A stretch of 64,000 nt of DNA. It comes from Actinophytocola algeriensis (lineage in GTDB: Bacteria > Actinomycetota > Actinomycetes > Mycobacteriales > Pseudonocardiaceae). Location: the NCBI RefSeq assembly GCF_014203735.1, contig NZ_JACHJQ010000012.1:124001-188000 (forward strand), written 5' to 3'. Made by a program: the position numbers and the translations under genes. Shown here in pieces: positions 1 through 9,197 of the stretch. Below the pieces are notes generated by a model. The model was not told where the DNA came from, made no database searches, and worked only from the letters and a program-made list of their open reading frames with translations. Numbering within the stretch: the stretch's first letter is position 1; each line of letters starts with the position of its first letter.

Positions 1-311
1 GCGGCGTCCGGAGTGCCCGGAGTGCCCGCGGTGTCCGGAATGGACGCGTGGTCGCGCTGGTAGGCGAGCACGGCACCGATGCGGTGCCTGCAGATCCCGG
101 GCGCGCCGCACGTGCAGTCCGCCGTGTCCAGGCCGTGGCCGGGTGGCAGCGTCACCTTCGCGCCGTCGGCGAAACTCGCCTCGACCGTGCCGTCGCCGGC
201 CGACGTCACCGGTGGGACGCCGTCGAGGTCGCGGGTGGCGCGTTTGACCAGGCCGCGGTTCGCGAGGCCCGCGAGGGCGTCGGTCGTGAGCGCGAGCAGG
301 TCGGTCCTCAC
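1..311 (-). CDS. SWIM zinc-finger protein, N-terminal part (cut by window edge)
   Basis: The first 103 residues of a gene that runs off the left end of the window. A SWIM zinc-binding signature is visible: C66 and C68 (CTC), then C74 and H76 (CRH), matching CxC...CxH. SWIM domains bind zinc and usually mediate DNA or protein contacts. The start is the GTG at 309-311, which overlaps the TGA of the upstream VWA gene in a GTGA junction, so the two genes are translationally coupled. It is the last visible gene of the five-gene operon and corresponds in position and domain to E. coli yehQ. Its C-terminal part and any further downstream genes lie outside the window. The biochemical role of this family is not established. 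Confidence 0.8.
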   Translation of the reverse strand, partial: MRTDLLALTTDALAGLANRGLVKRATRDLDGVPPVTSAGDGTVEASFADGAKVTLPPGHGLDTADCTCGAPGICRHRIGAVLAYQRDHASIPDTAGTPGTPDA

Positions 312-1441
312 CGGCCGATCCTCTCCGCCACGAACTCGGCCAGGTGGCCCGGCGTCATCGCGCCGACGTGGGCGCCGACGTCGGCGAGCCGTTGCCCGAG
401 AACGCGGTCGTAGTCGGGGTTCGCGGTGTCGTCCAGTGCGGCGAGGCACAGCACGTGGGTGCCCTGCCCGACCAGCCCGGCCACGGTGCGCACCAGCGCG
501 CCGTCGTCCCCGCCCTCGTAGAAGTCGGACACGATGGCGACGATCGCCCGCCTCGGCGCGTCCACGAGGTCCGCGCCGTAGCGGACTGCCCGCGCGATGT
601 CGGTGCCGCCGCCGAGCTGCACCTTCATCAGCAGCTCCACCGGGTCGGTCACGTCTGAGGTCAGGTCGACGACGTTCGTGTCGAACGCGACGAGGTGGGT
701 GCGCAACCCCGGCACGCCCCACAGGCAGGCCGCGGTCACCGCCGAGTGGATCACCGAGTCCACCATCGAGCCCGACTGGTCGACCAGCAGCACCAGCTGC
801 CACGGCTGGGTGTGCCGCCGCCCGCGCGAGGTGAACCGCGGCCGCTCGATCAGCAACCGTTTCTGTTCCGGCTGGTAGTGCGCGAGGTTGGCGCGCACGG
901 TGCCGCGGAAGTCGAAGTCGCGTGCCTGCCGGAAGTTGCTCGGCGTGCGCAGCCGCGTGCCGGTCAGCCCGCGCCGCACCTCGGTCGCCAGGCGGGCCAT
1001 CAGCTCCCGCACGACCTCGGCGACGATCCGGCGCGCGAGCGCCAGCACGTCGGGGTTCATCAGGTGCTTGGTGCGCAGCACCGCCCGCAGCAGGGCGGGG
1101 TTCGGTTCGACCCGCGCCAGCACGTCCGGGTCGGTGACGATCTCGTGGATGTCGTAGCGCTCGACCGCGTCCCGTTCCAGCCGTTCGACGGTTTCCGTGG
1201 GGAACAGGCGGTGCACGTCGTCGAGCCAGTCGACCGGCGTGACGGACGAGTCCTCGCTGCCACCTGCGCGCACCCCGCGGCCGGCCAGTTCGGGATCGCG
1301 GCCGTACAGCCAGGACAGGGCCGCGTCCATGTCCGCCGCGTCGCCGTCGAGCCCGGTCATGCCCGCCGCGGGTGCGCCGAGCACCAGCCGCCAGCGCTCC
1401 AGGTCCGTCATGGGTGCGCTGTCCCCGGTTCCACTGTTCAC
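308..1441 (-). CDS. VWA-domain (CoxE/YehP-like) protein
   Basis: 377 residues. The C-terminal half (about 215-375) is a von Willebrand factor A domain with an intact MIDAS metal site: D221-x-S223-x-S225, and a later threonine and aspartates in GGGTD and VSDF. The helical N-terminal half has no recognised catalytic motif. VWA proteins of this type work with MoxR-class AAA+ ATPases, as in metallo-cofactor insertion and in complex remodelling. The GTG start at 1441 overlaps the DUF5682 stop (GTGA). An internal ATG ten codons later is a possible alternative, but the overlap favours the GTG. It has no signal peptide or membrane segment, so it should be cytoplasmic. It corresponds to yehP in the E. 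coli arrangement. Domain identity is clear; function is inferred only from partners. Confidence 0.85.
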   Translation of the reverse strand: MNSGTGDSAPMTDLERWRLVLGAPAAGMTGLDGDAADMDAALSWLYGRDPELAGRGVRAGGSEDSSVTPVDWLDDVHRLFPTETVERLERDAVERYDIHEIVTDPDVLARVEPNPALLRAVLRTKHLMNPDVLALARRIVAEVVRELMARLATEVRRGLTGTRLRTPSNFRQARDFDFRGTVRANLAHYQPEQKRLLIERPRFTSRGRRHTQPWQLVLLVDQSGSMVDSVIHSAVTAACLWGVPGLRTHLVAFDTNVVDLTSDVTDPVELLMKVQLGGGTDIARAVRYGADLVDAPRRAIVAIVSDFYEGGDDGALVRTVAGLVGQGTHVLCLAALDDTANPDYDRVLGQRLADVGAHVGAMTPGHLAEFVAERIGR

Positions 1442-3717
1442 AGGTCCGCCAACCCCGCCCGCGTGAGCATCTCGTCGATCGCCTCCTCGATGGCCGCGCC
1501 GCCGGCCACCAGCACCGGGTCGGTCCGCACCCGCAGCAGTGCGCGCCCGGACCCCTCGCCGCCGCGGCGTGCCACCAGCGCGGTCGCGAACCGCTCCCGT
1601 TCGGCGGGCGGGAAGAACTCGAACGCCTGCCGCAGCGCGGGCAGCGCCACCAGGAAGTCGTGCGCGGACAACGCGCTGACCAGCTCGTCGAGCACCGACG
1701 TGAGGCCGTCGTCGGCCAGCACCTCTTCGCGGGCCACCGCGAACAGCCCGGCGAGCCAGTCACCGAGCACCGATGGCGACCGTGGCACGGCGTCGGCTGC
1801 GGCCACCGGCTCGCCGAGCGCCCAGCACAGGCCGAGCCCGGCGCCACGCAGGTCCGGTGGCACGTCCTGGTTCGCGAACAGCCGGCCGCCGACACCGACA
1901 GCCGTCGCCCTGTCGAGGTCGAGCGCGGCACCACCGTCGCGGACCGCGTCGCGGACCGCGGCGAGCGCACGCAGCCGCGCCGGTTCTGCGGGGACGTCAC
2001 CGCCGCGTACGCCTTCGGCCAGCCACAGCGCGCGCGTGGTCGCGGTGGTGACGACCGCGCCCAGCAGCGGGCTGCCCGCGGTGCCGAGCAGCCGGTCGTG
2101 CCGCCACAGCCCGAGAGCGACCCGCAGCGCCGCACCGAGCGGTCCCAGCTCCCGCGCCGACCGCACCCCGGCGGCGACCCGTGTGGTCAGGTCACCGGCG
2201 AGGTCCGCGAGCCCGCACAGCGCCGCGTCGTAGAGCAGTCCGGCGAGTGCGCCCACGTCGTCGCGGCCATCGGCCAGGGCGGCGAGCGTGGCCGCGGCCG
2301 CGTCCGGCAGGGTGCCGCCGCGGGCGGCCGCCTCGATGAGCGCGGCCTCGCGGTGATCGGAGCCGGTGAGCTGCCAGCGCTCGGCCGCGGACGCGTCCCG
2401 GCCGGCCGACGGCCCGGACTTCCGTGCCACACCGGGGATGCCGAGCACCCGCAGCCGGTGCAGGACGCGGCTGCGGTACAGGTCGGTGCCGTCGGTGAGG
2501 TCGAGCCGGACGTCCCGGTCGCCGTCGAGGCCGAGCGCGGCCAGCTCCGCGGCGACCGCGCCGACCAGGGGCGGCGCCGGGGTGTCCGGGTGCAGGCGGC
2601 CCGTGCGGTCACCGGTCAGCGCGGCGACCATCTCCACCACGACCGGGTGCGCGCCCGCTGTGAGCGGGCCACGTGCCGACCACGGCAGCGGCTGCTCCAG
2701 CGCGTCCGACACGAGCGCGCTGACCAGCCCGTCCAGCACGTCGGTGCGGGCCGGGTGCGGGTGCCCGCGCAACGCGGCGAGCCCCACGCCGAGCGCCTTC
2801 GCCGAGATCAGGTCCGCTGTGGACACCGGCTGGCGGCGGGCCCGCAGCCGCGTCACCACGTCGGCGACGAGCCCGGTCGCCGCGTCCTCCTGGCCGGACT
2901 CCCAGAGCCTCTGGTAGTAGCCGGGGGAGGGCATCCCGGAGGCGTAGCCGGTGAACGCGTCGAGTCTGCGGTTGGAGTAGGGCACCAGGTAGCTGCCGAC
3001 CTCGGTGTCCGCAGGCACGTCCGGCACCTCGGGCCATGCCGGGTCCGGGGCGGCGGTCGCGAGCCTGGCCAGCAGGGCGGGGCGGTGGAAACCGCCGACC
3101 ACCGCGACGACCGGTCCGTCGTCCCGCGCGGCCGCCGCCGCGATCCACCGCGCCATGTACTCCTCGCGGGCGGTGTCCTCGCGTCCGGCGTCCGCTTCGC
3201 CACGCACCAGGTCGAAGTACGTGGCGAGCCGCTCCGCGAGCCCGTCGTGCGGGTGTGCCTCGACCAGGTGGTCCCACAGCACGTCGACGTTGTCCACCGC
3301 GAACGCGCGGCACAGCCGCTCCGACGCCTCGGCGTAGCGGCGTTCCGCGTCGGCGTAGACGTTCTCGGACTTCGCCCCGGTCTCGCTCGCACGCCAGCAG
3401 GGCAGGTCGATGAACCGCACGTCGGCGCCCGCCGCGTGCCCGTCGGTGAGCGCGATCCACTCGGGGGAGTAGTCGCAGAACGGGGCCCACGACAGCCGGT
3501 TGCGGGTGGCGTCGCGCACGTAGCTGAAGATCGCCACTGGCGGGGTGTGCCCGAGCAGCAGCTCGCCGATCCGGCCGGAGAAGTCGGCGGGACCCTCGAT
3601 CAGCACGTGCGCTGGCCGGTGCGCGGCGATCGTCTCGCGCACCAGCCGCGCACACGCCGGGCTGTGGTGCCGGACCCCGATGACGTGGACCGGAGCCGCG
3701 TGTACCGGTGCCGCCAT
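1438..3717 (-). CDS. DUF5682 family protein (YehM-like)
   Basis: 759 residues from an ATG that overlaps the MoxR stop in an ATGA junction. The N-terminus carries GVRHHSPAC (about residues 12-20) followed by IEGPADF, and further on VAVVGGFHRPAL. These conserved histidine, glutamate and GxxH-type positions suggest a metal-dependent hydrolase fold of the TraB/EreA/TIKI kind; that is my inference, not a demonstrated activity. The rest is alanine/leucine-rich and helical, without export signal or membrane span. The longer open frame reaching back to 4443 on this strand is an overprint of the MoxR gene and was not used. The protein is always met between a MoxR ATPase and a VWA protein, so it probably belongs to the same complex. 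Confidence 0.82.
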   Translation of the reverse strand: MAAPVHAAPVHVIGVRHHSPACARLVRETIAAHRPAHVLIEGPADFSGRIGELLLGHTPPVAIFSYVRDATRNRLSWAPFCDYSPEWIALTDGHAAGADVRFIDLPCWRASETGAKSENVYADAERRYAEASERLCRAFAVDNVDVLWDHLVEAHPHDGLAERLATYFDLVRGEADAGREDTAREEYMARWIAAAAARDDGPVVAVVGGFHRPALLARLATAAPDPAWPEVPDVPADTEVGSYLVPYSNRRLDAFTGYASGMPSPGYYQRLWESGQEDAATGLVADVVTRLRARRQPVSTADLISAKALGVGLAALRGHPHPARTDVLDGLVSALVSDALEQPLPWSARGPLTAGAHPVVVEMVAALTGDRTGRLHPDTPAPPLVGAVAAELAALGLDGDRDVRLDLTDGTDLYRSRVLHRLRVLGIPGVARKSGPSAGRDASAAERWQLTGSDHREAALIEAAARGGTLPDAAAATLAALADGRDDVGALAGLLYDAALCGLADLAGDLTTRVAAGVRSARELGPLGAALRVALGLWRHDRLLGTAGSPLLGAVVTTATTRALWLAEGVRGGDVPAEPARLRALAAVRDAVRDGGAALDLDRATAVGVGGRLFANQDVPPDLRGAGLGLCWALGEPVAAADAVPRSPSVLGDWLAGLFAVAREEVLADDGLTSVLDELVSALSAHDFLVALPALRQAFEFFPPAERERFATALVARRGGEGSGRALLRVRTDPVLVAGGAAIEEAIDEMLTRAGLADL

Positions 3718-4805
3718 CAGCCGGGCAGCCGCAGCCGGGCGCCGTGCAGGTCGGCCCACGCCTGCGTGTGCTTGCGGCGGGCCGCGTCGTGCTCCAGGTA
3801 GCGGCGCAGCTTCGCGAGGTCGTCCGGGCTGTCCTTCGCGGCCGTCCCGGCGAGGCACTCGACGATGTCCTCGGCCGACCCCGCCTCGCCGCGCAGGTAC
3901 CAGCCACGCAACCCGACGGCGTGCGCGACCGACACCGCCTCCGCCGTGCTGAGCACAGTGGACAGTCGTTCGCCGCCGCCGCGTCCGGTGCCCCCACGCA
4001 GCTCGCGGAACGTGGTGACCAGGACCTCGAGCACGTCCCTGCGTTGCGCGACCGGCACCCCGGAGCGGCGCAACAGCTCCGCCGACTCCGTCTCCACCAG
4101 CGCGAGCTCGGTGTCCAGGTCGGGAATCGGGAACACGGTCTCGAAGTTGAAGCGGCGCTTGAGCGCGGCGCTCATCTCGTTGACGCCCCGGTCGCGGGTG
4201 TTGGCGGTAGCGATGACGTTGAACCCGTCCTTGGCGAACACCATCGCGTCCGGCCCGGTCAGCTCCGGGATCGCCAGCACCCGGTCGGACAGCGGCGACA
4301 GCAGCGAGTCCTGCACTTCGAGCGGGCAGCGGGTGATCTCCTCGAACCGGATCACCTTGCCCTCGGACATGCCGCGCAGCAGCGGCGCGGGCACCAGTGA
4401 CCGGGTCGACGGCCCTTCCGCGACGAGCATCGCGTAGTTCCACGAGTAGCGGATCTGGTCCTCGGTGGTGGCCGCGCCGCCCTGGATGGTCAGCGTCGAC
4501 ACCCCGCTCACCGCGGTCGCGATCAGCTCCGACAGCAGCGACTTCGCCGTGCCCGGCTCACCGACGAGCAGCAGGCCGCGGCTGGTGGCGAGGGTGACCA
4601 GCGCACGGTCCACAAGGGACGGGTCGCCGACGAACTTGTTGCGCACGCCCAGCTTGGCGTCGCCGACCACGAACCGGCGGGCCGCGTCGAGGCTCAGCGC
4701 CCAGCCGGGCGGCCGGGGCGCGGTGTCCTGTTCCCGCAGCCGGGTCAGGTCGTCGGCGAACCGGACCTCAGCGGGCGGGCGCTGCAGGTCGTCCTTCGCG
4801 GTCAC
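3717..4805 (-). CDS. MoxR-type AAA+ ATPase (YehL-like)
   Basis: 362 residues. Walker A is GEPGTAKS at 82-89; further conserved AAA+ features are IRFEEI (Walker B-like), the sensor-1 region IATANT, and NEMSAALKRRF, where an arginine finger is expected. MoxR ATPases act as chaperones that use ATP to remodel or load partner proteins, usually with a VWA adaptor. The GTG start at 4805 sits in a GTGA overlap with the WGR gene stop, and the gene ends in an ATGA overlap with DUF5682, so all three are co-translated. The large upstream extension of the open frame (to 5462) is antisense-like overprint of the WGR gene. It is the only NTPase in the operon and so the likely motor of the putative complex. 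Confidence 0.88.
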   Translation of the reverse strand: MTAKDDLQRPPAEVRFADDLTRLREQDTAPRPPGWALSLDAARRFVVGDAKLGVRNKFVGDPSLVDRALVTLATSRGLLLVGEPGTAKSLLSELIATAVSGVSTLTIQGGAATTEDQIRYSWNYAMLVAEGPSTRSLVPAPLLRGMSEGKVIRFEEITRCPLEVQDSLLSPLSDRVLAIPELTGPDAMVFAKDGFNVIATANTRDRGVNEMSAALKRRFNFETVFPIPDLDTELALVETESAELLRRSGVPVAQRRDVLEVLVTTFRELRGGTGRGGGERLSTVLSTAEAVSVAHAVGLRGWYLRGEAGSAEDIVECLAGTAAKDSPDDLAKLRRYLEHDAARRKHTQAWADLHGARLRLPG

Positions 4806-7800
4806 TTGGCGCTCACCAGTTCGGTCAGGTCGGCCAGCAGCTCGCTCGCCGACACCGGGTCGAGCGTGCTGAACGGGGTGCGTTCCGTGCCCCACCAGCC
4901 GTCGTGGTCGGTGGACAGGAACACGCGCCGGATCTCCTGGTTCTCGCCGAGCATGGTGGGCTCGCCCGCGACGATGCCCTCCTCCAGCTCGATGACCCCG
5001 AACCAGCCGTCCGCGAGTGGCTTGACCACACCGGCCTCGACGCCACCGTCCTGTGGCGCGGTGCGTTCCCAGCCGCGTTTGGTGAGACCGAGGACGCGGC
5101 CGACGCTGACCGTGGTCTTGTCGAACCGCGCCAGCGTCAGCGCGGTGCGCTCCTCGTCGGTCAGCGCCAGGACGGGCCTGCCGAGCTGCGGGAACGGTTG
5201 CAGGATCTCGTAGTCGGCGAACACCTCCGCCCACGTGGCCAGCGCGTCGCCGAGGTGGATCGGGTGTGCGACGCCGACAGTCGTGCCCTCTGGCGGGGTG
5301 TAGGTGTCGTCGCCTGCGTCGGCGAGGGTGCGGTCCTCGGCCAGCCGGAACGCGCCGACGAGCGTGCCGTCGGTGTCGTAGACGCCCCACACGAGCCTGC
5401 GCACGACGTGCCAGAGCAGCGGGTGCCCGGAGAAGTAGGTGGCGAAGTCCTCGTGGCTCCACCGGCGCCCCGACACCATGGCCCGCTCCAGTCGCGTGAT
5501 CTGGTCGCTCGCGAGGGTGCGGACGTCCTTCTTCAGCCCGGCGAAGCGCTGGTAGGCGGCGGTCGCGAGGTCCTGGTCGTCCTTCGCGCCCGGCTTGGGC
5601 AGCGCCTTGCGGCGGGTGCCGTCCTCGTCGGACACGGTCGGCCGCAGCGCCTCGTCGAAGCCGACGACGAACTTCCTCGGGCCGTAGTCGAGGACCAGCG
5701 TGCCGTCCGCTGCCAGCCCGAGGTCGGGCACGAGCCGGTCGGCGAGCTGCTCCGCTGTCAGGCCGAGGTTGGCCGCGACCAGCTCGATCTTCTCCTTGGC
5801 GCGTTGCTTGAGCCCGGCGAACTTGACCTTCTGCGCGATGCCGTTGAGGTGCATGAGGGCCACGTCGGTGCCGATCTCGGCGAGGACGTCCAGGCCGGTG
5901 ACCGCGCGGGCGTGCCCGCCCTCACCCGGCCAGGCGCGGATGATCGGCGAGAGCCGCCGCACGGTCTCGTCGTCGCCCACCGCGGCCAGCGCGACGAGTG
6001 CCCAGCCGTCCTTGGACGGCATGCCCGCCTTGCGCCACGCCTCGAACACCGTCCACCCGAACTCGGCGAGCGACGCCGGATCGCACGCCTCGGCGACCTG
6101 TGCGACCCCACCGTAGGGCTCGTCGGGTTTGCCGAGCGCGAACATGGTCAGCACGTCGGCGGTCGAGGCGCGGGGGAGCGCGACCTCCTCGTCCCGCAGG
6201 CGGATCTGCGGGAGGGCGGCCGGGTCGGCCCAGGCGCCGGGGACCGGCAGTTTCCTCGGCAGCAGTTCGAGCGGGTCCGTGGCGAGGATCCGGGCCACCC
6301 CGTCCTCGGCCTCCTCACCGGCGAGCCGCTTCGTCTCGGCGACCACGTCGTCGGTGCCCTCGTGCGCGGCGAGCGCGCGCAGTGCCGTCTCCGCCACGTC
6401 GCGGGTCTTGCCCGCCTTGCCGAGCGCGGCGGGCAGCAGGTAGGGCAGTGTCGCGAGGCCGTGCCGCAGCAGCCAGGACCGCACGATCGGCCGGGCCGCC
6501 CGCCGCCGCACCAGCGCCGTCGCCATGATCGTCGCCACCTCGATGTCCAGCACCGGTACGAGCGCCTTGATGGCGTCCTGCCCGTTGCTCGTGGTCACCG
6601 CCGAGATGACCGAGGGGACGGCTTCGGCGTCGAACCGGGCCAGCAGGGCGGTACCCCACCCCTCGGCGTCGTAGATCAGCTTGGGTTGCCAGGTCTTGAG
6701 CACCGGCAGGGCCAGTTCGACCGGTGCGTGCAGCAGCACCGAGCGCATCACCCAGTCGTTCCGCGTGTACCGCTCCAGCTCGTCCACCCAGTCCGTGCCC
6801 GGCTCCGTGTGGCGGTCGAACGCGATCCGCGCCCGCAGCGCGAGGCCGTGTGCCTGTTCTCCGTCCGCCCACACGACGCGGGTCGGCGCGGGCACGGTCA
6901 GGCCGTTCAGCACCACCGGTGGCGCCGCCGTGCGCTCGCGGGTCCACGGCGGACTGGCCAGTACGGGAGGCAGCAGGTCAGCGGGTGCTTCGGGCAGCAG
7001 GACCACGCCCTCCTGGGTGGCGAGCGCGGCGTCCCTGGCCGCCTCGGGCAGCGACGGCACGATGTCGTCGAGCAGCTCGGGCCGTGCCAGCAGGTGGGCG
7101 CGCAGCAGTTCGACCGCCACCTGGTCGCCCTCGGCAGCGGCCTCGGCCAGCAGCCGGGTGGCGCGCACCGGGTAGCGCGGCACGGCCTCCTGCAGCGCGG
7201 CCCGGTACGGCGCCTTGCCGGCATGGGCGACCAGCGACCGGAACGCGTCGTCGGTCGGCATCGCGACGATCGCCGCGAGCAGGCGCTTGCGCACGTCGTT
7301 CTCGGCGTTCTCGGACCACCGCGCGAGGATCGGCGCGATCGGCGGGCCGATGGTGCGCACGAGCGTCGGCAGCGTCCTGGACTGGAACTGGATCGCGTGG
7401 CCTGCGAACGGGAGGTCGTCGAGCTGGTCCACGCGGTACACGGCGGACAGGTACAGCGAGGTCAGCACGCGGTCGAGGTGGTCGGCGTCGGCGGGCAGCT
7501 CGTCCACCCACGCGGTCTCGGTCGGTGCCAGGAACGCCGCGACGAGCCGGGTGTTGGCGTCCGTGCGGAGCGCACCGATCGTGGCGACGGCGCGCGCGTA
7601 CTCGTCGTCGGCCGCCGCCGCGAGCGCCGTGCGCATCTCGCCGAGCACGTCCGGCCCTGCCCAGCGCCACGGCAGGTGCTCGCTGTCGGTCGTGTGGCGC
7701 AGGTTGATGGCGCCCGACCTGGAGTTGGTGCTCCCGAAGGTGAACGTCGCCGTCCGCATCGACGCCTCGACCGCGAACAGCAGGCCGTGGTCGGCCAGCC

Positions 7801-8404
7801 ACTGTTGCCCGATCCGGACGACCTTGTCCCTGTCGTAGTAGCTGGTGTGCATGCCGACCATGAACAGCACGGCCGCGGCGCCCAGCGGGTCCGGCGTGCC
7901 GCCGAGGTGCGCGCGTGCGGCGGCGGCGATCCGCTCATCGGTGCCCGCCGCGTCGAGCACGAGGTCGATCCTGCTCCGGTACCTGTGCACCAGCTGGCCG
8001 GCCTCAGCATGGGCGTCCTCGGCCGGACGGTAGCGGGGTTTGCCCTGGTCACGTCGGGCGTACGCCATCCGGACCAGACCCGAGGGCGGGTCGAAGGTGT
8101 CCTCGTCGGGCCCCGTCCCCCCTGGTGCCGGTGCCGGTTTCCCCGCCGCCGGTGCCTCCGCCGCCGGTTCCCGGGCCGGGACAGCGGGCGCCGTGGCCGT
8201 GCCCGCGTCGGCGTAGCCCTTCTTGATCTTGTCGTCGGCCTGCTTGGCGAGGAACGCCGCCGCGGCCGCCGCGGACCCGAACTCCTTGCGCTTGGACTGC
8301 CCGTCGGTGCCTATCCGCCCCCAGGAAACGACCACGTCGTTGCCCTGCACCACCCCCTCCCAGAACTTCGCCGAGCCACCGCCGATGTACTCCAGACGCC
8401 GCAC
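4802..8404 (-). CDS. WGR and DUF4132 domain protein (MolR/YehI-like)
   Basis: 1,200 residues. The N-terminus (about 1-80) is a WGR domain: RRLEYIGGGSAKFWEG, VVVSWGRIGT and KEFGS with a lysine-rich end. WGR domains are best known from PARPs, where they bind nucleic acid or its breaks. A low-complexity Ala/Pro linker (about 85-125) follows, then a long HEAT-like helical region, then a C-terminal DUF4132 module (about 920-1,130; GRRWSHEDF, HPLLWHVVRRLVWG). The start is a GTG at 8404 preceded by AGGAGA at a suitable distance; upstream in-frame codons lack coding character. It is the promoter-proximal gene of the five-gene operon. In E. coli the homologue MolR/YehI has an unclear role. Nucleic-acid sensing by the WGR domain is a hypothesis from family knowledge. 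Confidence 0.87.
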   Translation of the reverse strand: MRRLEYIGGGSAKFWEGVVQGNDVVVSWGRIGTDGQSKRKEFGSAAAAAAFLAKQADDKIKKGYADAGTATAPAVPAREPAAEAPAAGKPAPAPGGTGPDEDTFDPPSGLVRMAYARRDQGKPRYRPAEDAHAEAGQLVHRYRSRIDLVLDAAGTDERIAAAARAHLGGTPDPLGAAAVLFMVGMHTSYYDRDKVVRIGQQWLADHGLLFAVEASMRTATFTFGSTNSRSGAINLRHTTDSEHLPWRWAGPDVLGEMRTALAAAADDEYARAVATIGALRTDANTRLVAAFLAPTETAWVDELPADADHLDRVLTSLYLSAVYRVDQLDDLPFAGHAIQFQSRTLPTLVRTIGPPIAPILARWSENAENDVRKRLLAAIVAMPTDDAFRSLVAHAGKAPYRAALQEAVPRYPVRATRLLAEAAAEGDQVAVELLRAHLLARPELLDDIVPSLPEAARDAALATQEGVVLLPEAPADLLPPVLASPPWTRERTAAPPVVLNGLTVPAPTRVVWADGEQAHGLALRARIAFDRHTEPGTDWVDELERYTRNDWVMRSVLLHAPVELALPVLKTWQPKLIYDAEGWGTALLARFDAEAVPSVISAVTTSNGQDAIKALVPVLDIEVATIMATALVRRRAARPIVRSWLLRHGLATLPYLLPAALGKAGKTRDVAETALRALAAHEGTDDVVAETKRLAGEEAEDGVARILATDPLELLPRKLPVPGAWADPAALPQIRLRDEEVALPRASTADVLTMFALGKPDEPYGGVAQVAEACDPASLAEFGWTVFEAWRKAGMPSKDGWALVALAAVGDDETVRRLSPIIRAWPGEGGHARAVTGLDVLAEIGTDVALMHLNGIAQKVKFAGLKQRAKEKIELVAANLGLTAEQLADRLVPDLGLAADGTLVLDYGPRKFVVGFDEALRPTVSDEDGTRRKALPKPGAKDDQDLATAAYQRFAGLKKDVRTLASDQITRLERAMVSGRRWSHEDFATYFSGHPLLWHVVRRLVWGVYDTDGTLVGAFRLAEDRTLADAGDDTYTPPEGTTVGVAHPIHLGDALATWAEVFADYEILQPFPQLGRPVLALTDEERTALTLARFDKTTVSVGRVLGLTKRGWERTAPQDGGVEAGVVKPLADGWFGVIELEEGIVAGEPTMLGENQEIRRVFLSTDHDGWWGTERTPFSTLDPVSASELLADLTELVSAK

Positions 8405-8868
8405 GTTCCACTCTCTCCTGCCGTACTTCCTCCGACCGCGGGCACACGGTAGCGGGGCGCACCGACAGATCCGGGGTGAATCGCGCCGCCCGTGAAGGTT
8501 CCGTGACCGTGTCCGGGCGTTTCGTGCTGTGGCGCGAAACGACTGTGTCGCAGGACATCGCGGCTGTTCGCGATGAGGGGCGTTCGGCCGACACGGCAGC
8601 ATGGTGGTCGGCTCTATGATCGCGCGCGCGACTCGACCGGGTTCGTCGGTCGCTTACGGGGGGAGTCGGGGTGTCCATCATGGACGGCGTGGGGCGCAGG
8701 TCGTCGTCGGTGGTCCGCCTGCCATCCCGTCGACTCACCACGTGCTGTCCCACCGGCTCGAAGGGGCCCCGGTGTGGCACTGTTGCCGGCTTCGGTCTTT
8801 TGGGGCCCCTGAACCGGTGTGTGATCGGGCTTCGCCCGGTCGACGGGATGGCAGGCGGCATTCAGTGT
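8405..8868. other. Intergenic region with no gene seen
   Basis: 464 bases between the start of the WGR operon and the end of the CsbD-like gene. The part next to the WGR start must hold the operon promoter, but I could not pick a convincing -35/-10 pair. The right half contains a 144-bp element bounded by a 20-bp inverted repeat, listed separately. No open frame here has coding character. Confidence 0.5.
8715..8858. repeat. 144-bp element bounded by 20-bp perfect inverted repeats
   Basis: Bases 8715-8734 (CCGCCTGCCATCCCGTCGAC) are the exact reverse complement of 8839-8858. The interior contains two GGGGCCCC-like palindromic stretches near 8763 and 8804. A 20-base perfect arm over 100 bases apart is far beyond chance even at this GC content. 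It may be a small non-autonomous transposon relic or a long hairpin that ends CsbD transcription, because the CsbD stop codon lies only 10 bases beyond the right arm. No transposase or target-site duplication was recognised. Confidence 0.6.
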
Positions 8869-9084
8869 TTAACGGTCGTCGCCTCGGAGGGTTTCGCGTG
8901 CGTCCTTCACCGCGCCGGCTGCCTTGTCCCGCAGGTCGTGTCCGGCTTCCTTGGCCTCGCCGCTGAGCTGGTCGCGCTTGCCCGCGTCTTCCATCTCCTG
9001 GTTGTCCGTCTCGCGGCCGACCCGCTCCTTGCCCTTGCCGACGAGTTGCTCGGCCTTGTCCTTCGCCTTGTCGAACGCGCCCAT
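8869..9084 (-). CDS. CsbD-like small stress protein
   Basis: 71 residues, highly charged and hydrophilic: [18 protein letters not shown] at the start, then [18 protein letters not shown] near the end. This repeated KAE/KDA pattern is typical of the CsbD family, small general-stress proteins of unknown biochemistry. The ATG at 9084 is preceded by GAGGAG at 6-7 nt, which decides against longer upstream starts. The gene diverges from the aldo/keto reductase gene; the 150-base space between them includes the MerR-type promoter of the latter. Actinobacterial members are often sigma-B/osmotic-stress induced, but no such promoter was identified here. Confidence 0.8.
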   Translation of the reverse strand: MGAFDKAKDKAEQLVGKGKERVGRETDNQEMEDAGKRDQLSGEAKEAGHDLRDKAAGAVKDARETLRGDDR

Positions 9085-9197
9085 GGTGGGCTCCTCTCGT
9101 CCAGAACTCTGGTGGGAGGTGAATGCCCAGCCGGTGGCGACCGAAACTGAGCGCACCGTCATCTCGCGTCGCGGGTGTGGGCGGACGCGTTCGGCTC

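Noticed and set aside
4904-8452. Plus-strand frame of 1,182 codons opposite the WGR gene
   Set aside because: Antisense overprint, Gly/Arg/Val-rich, no family motifs; the minus-strand gene is well supported.
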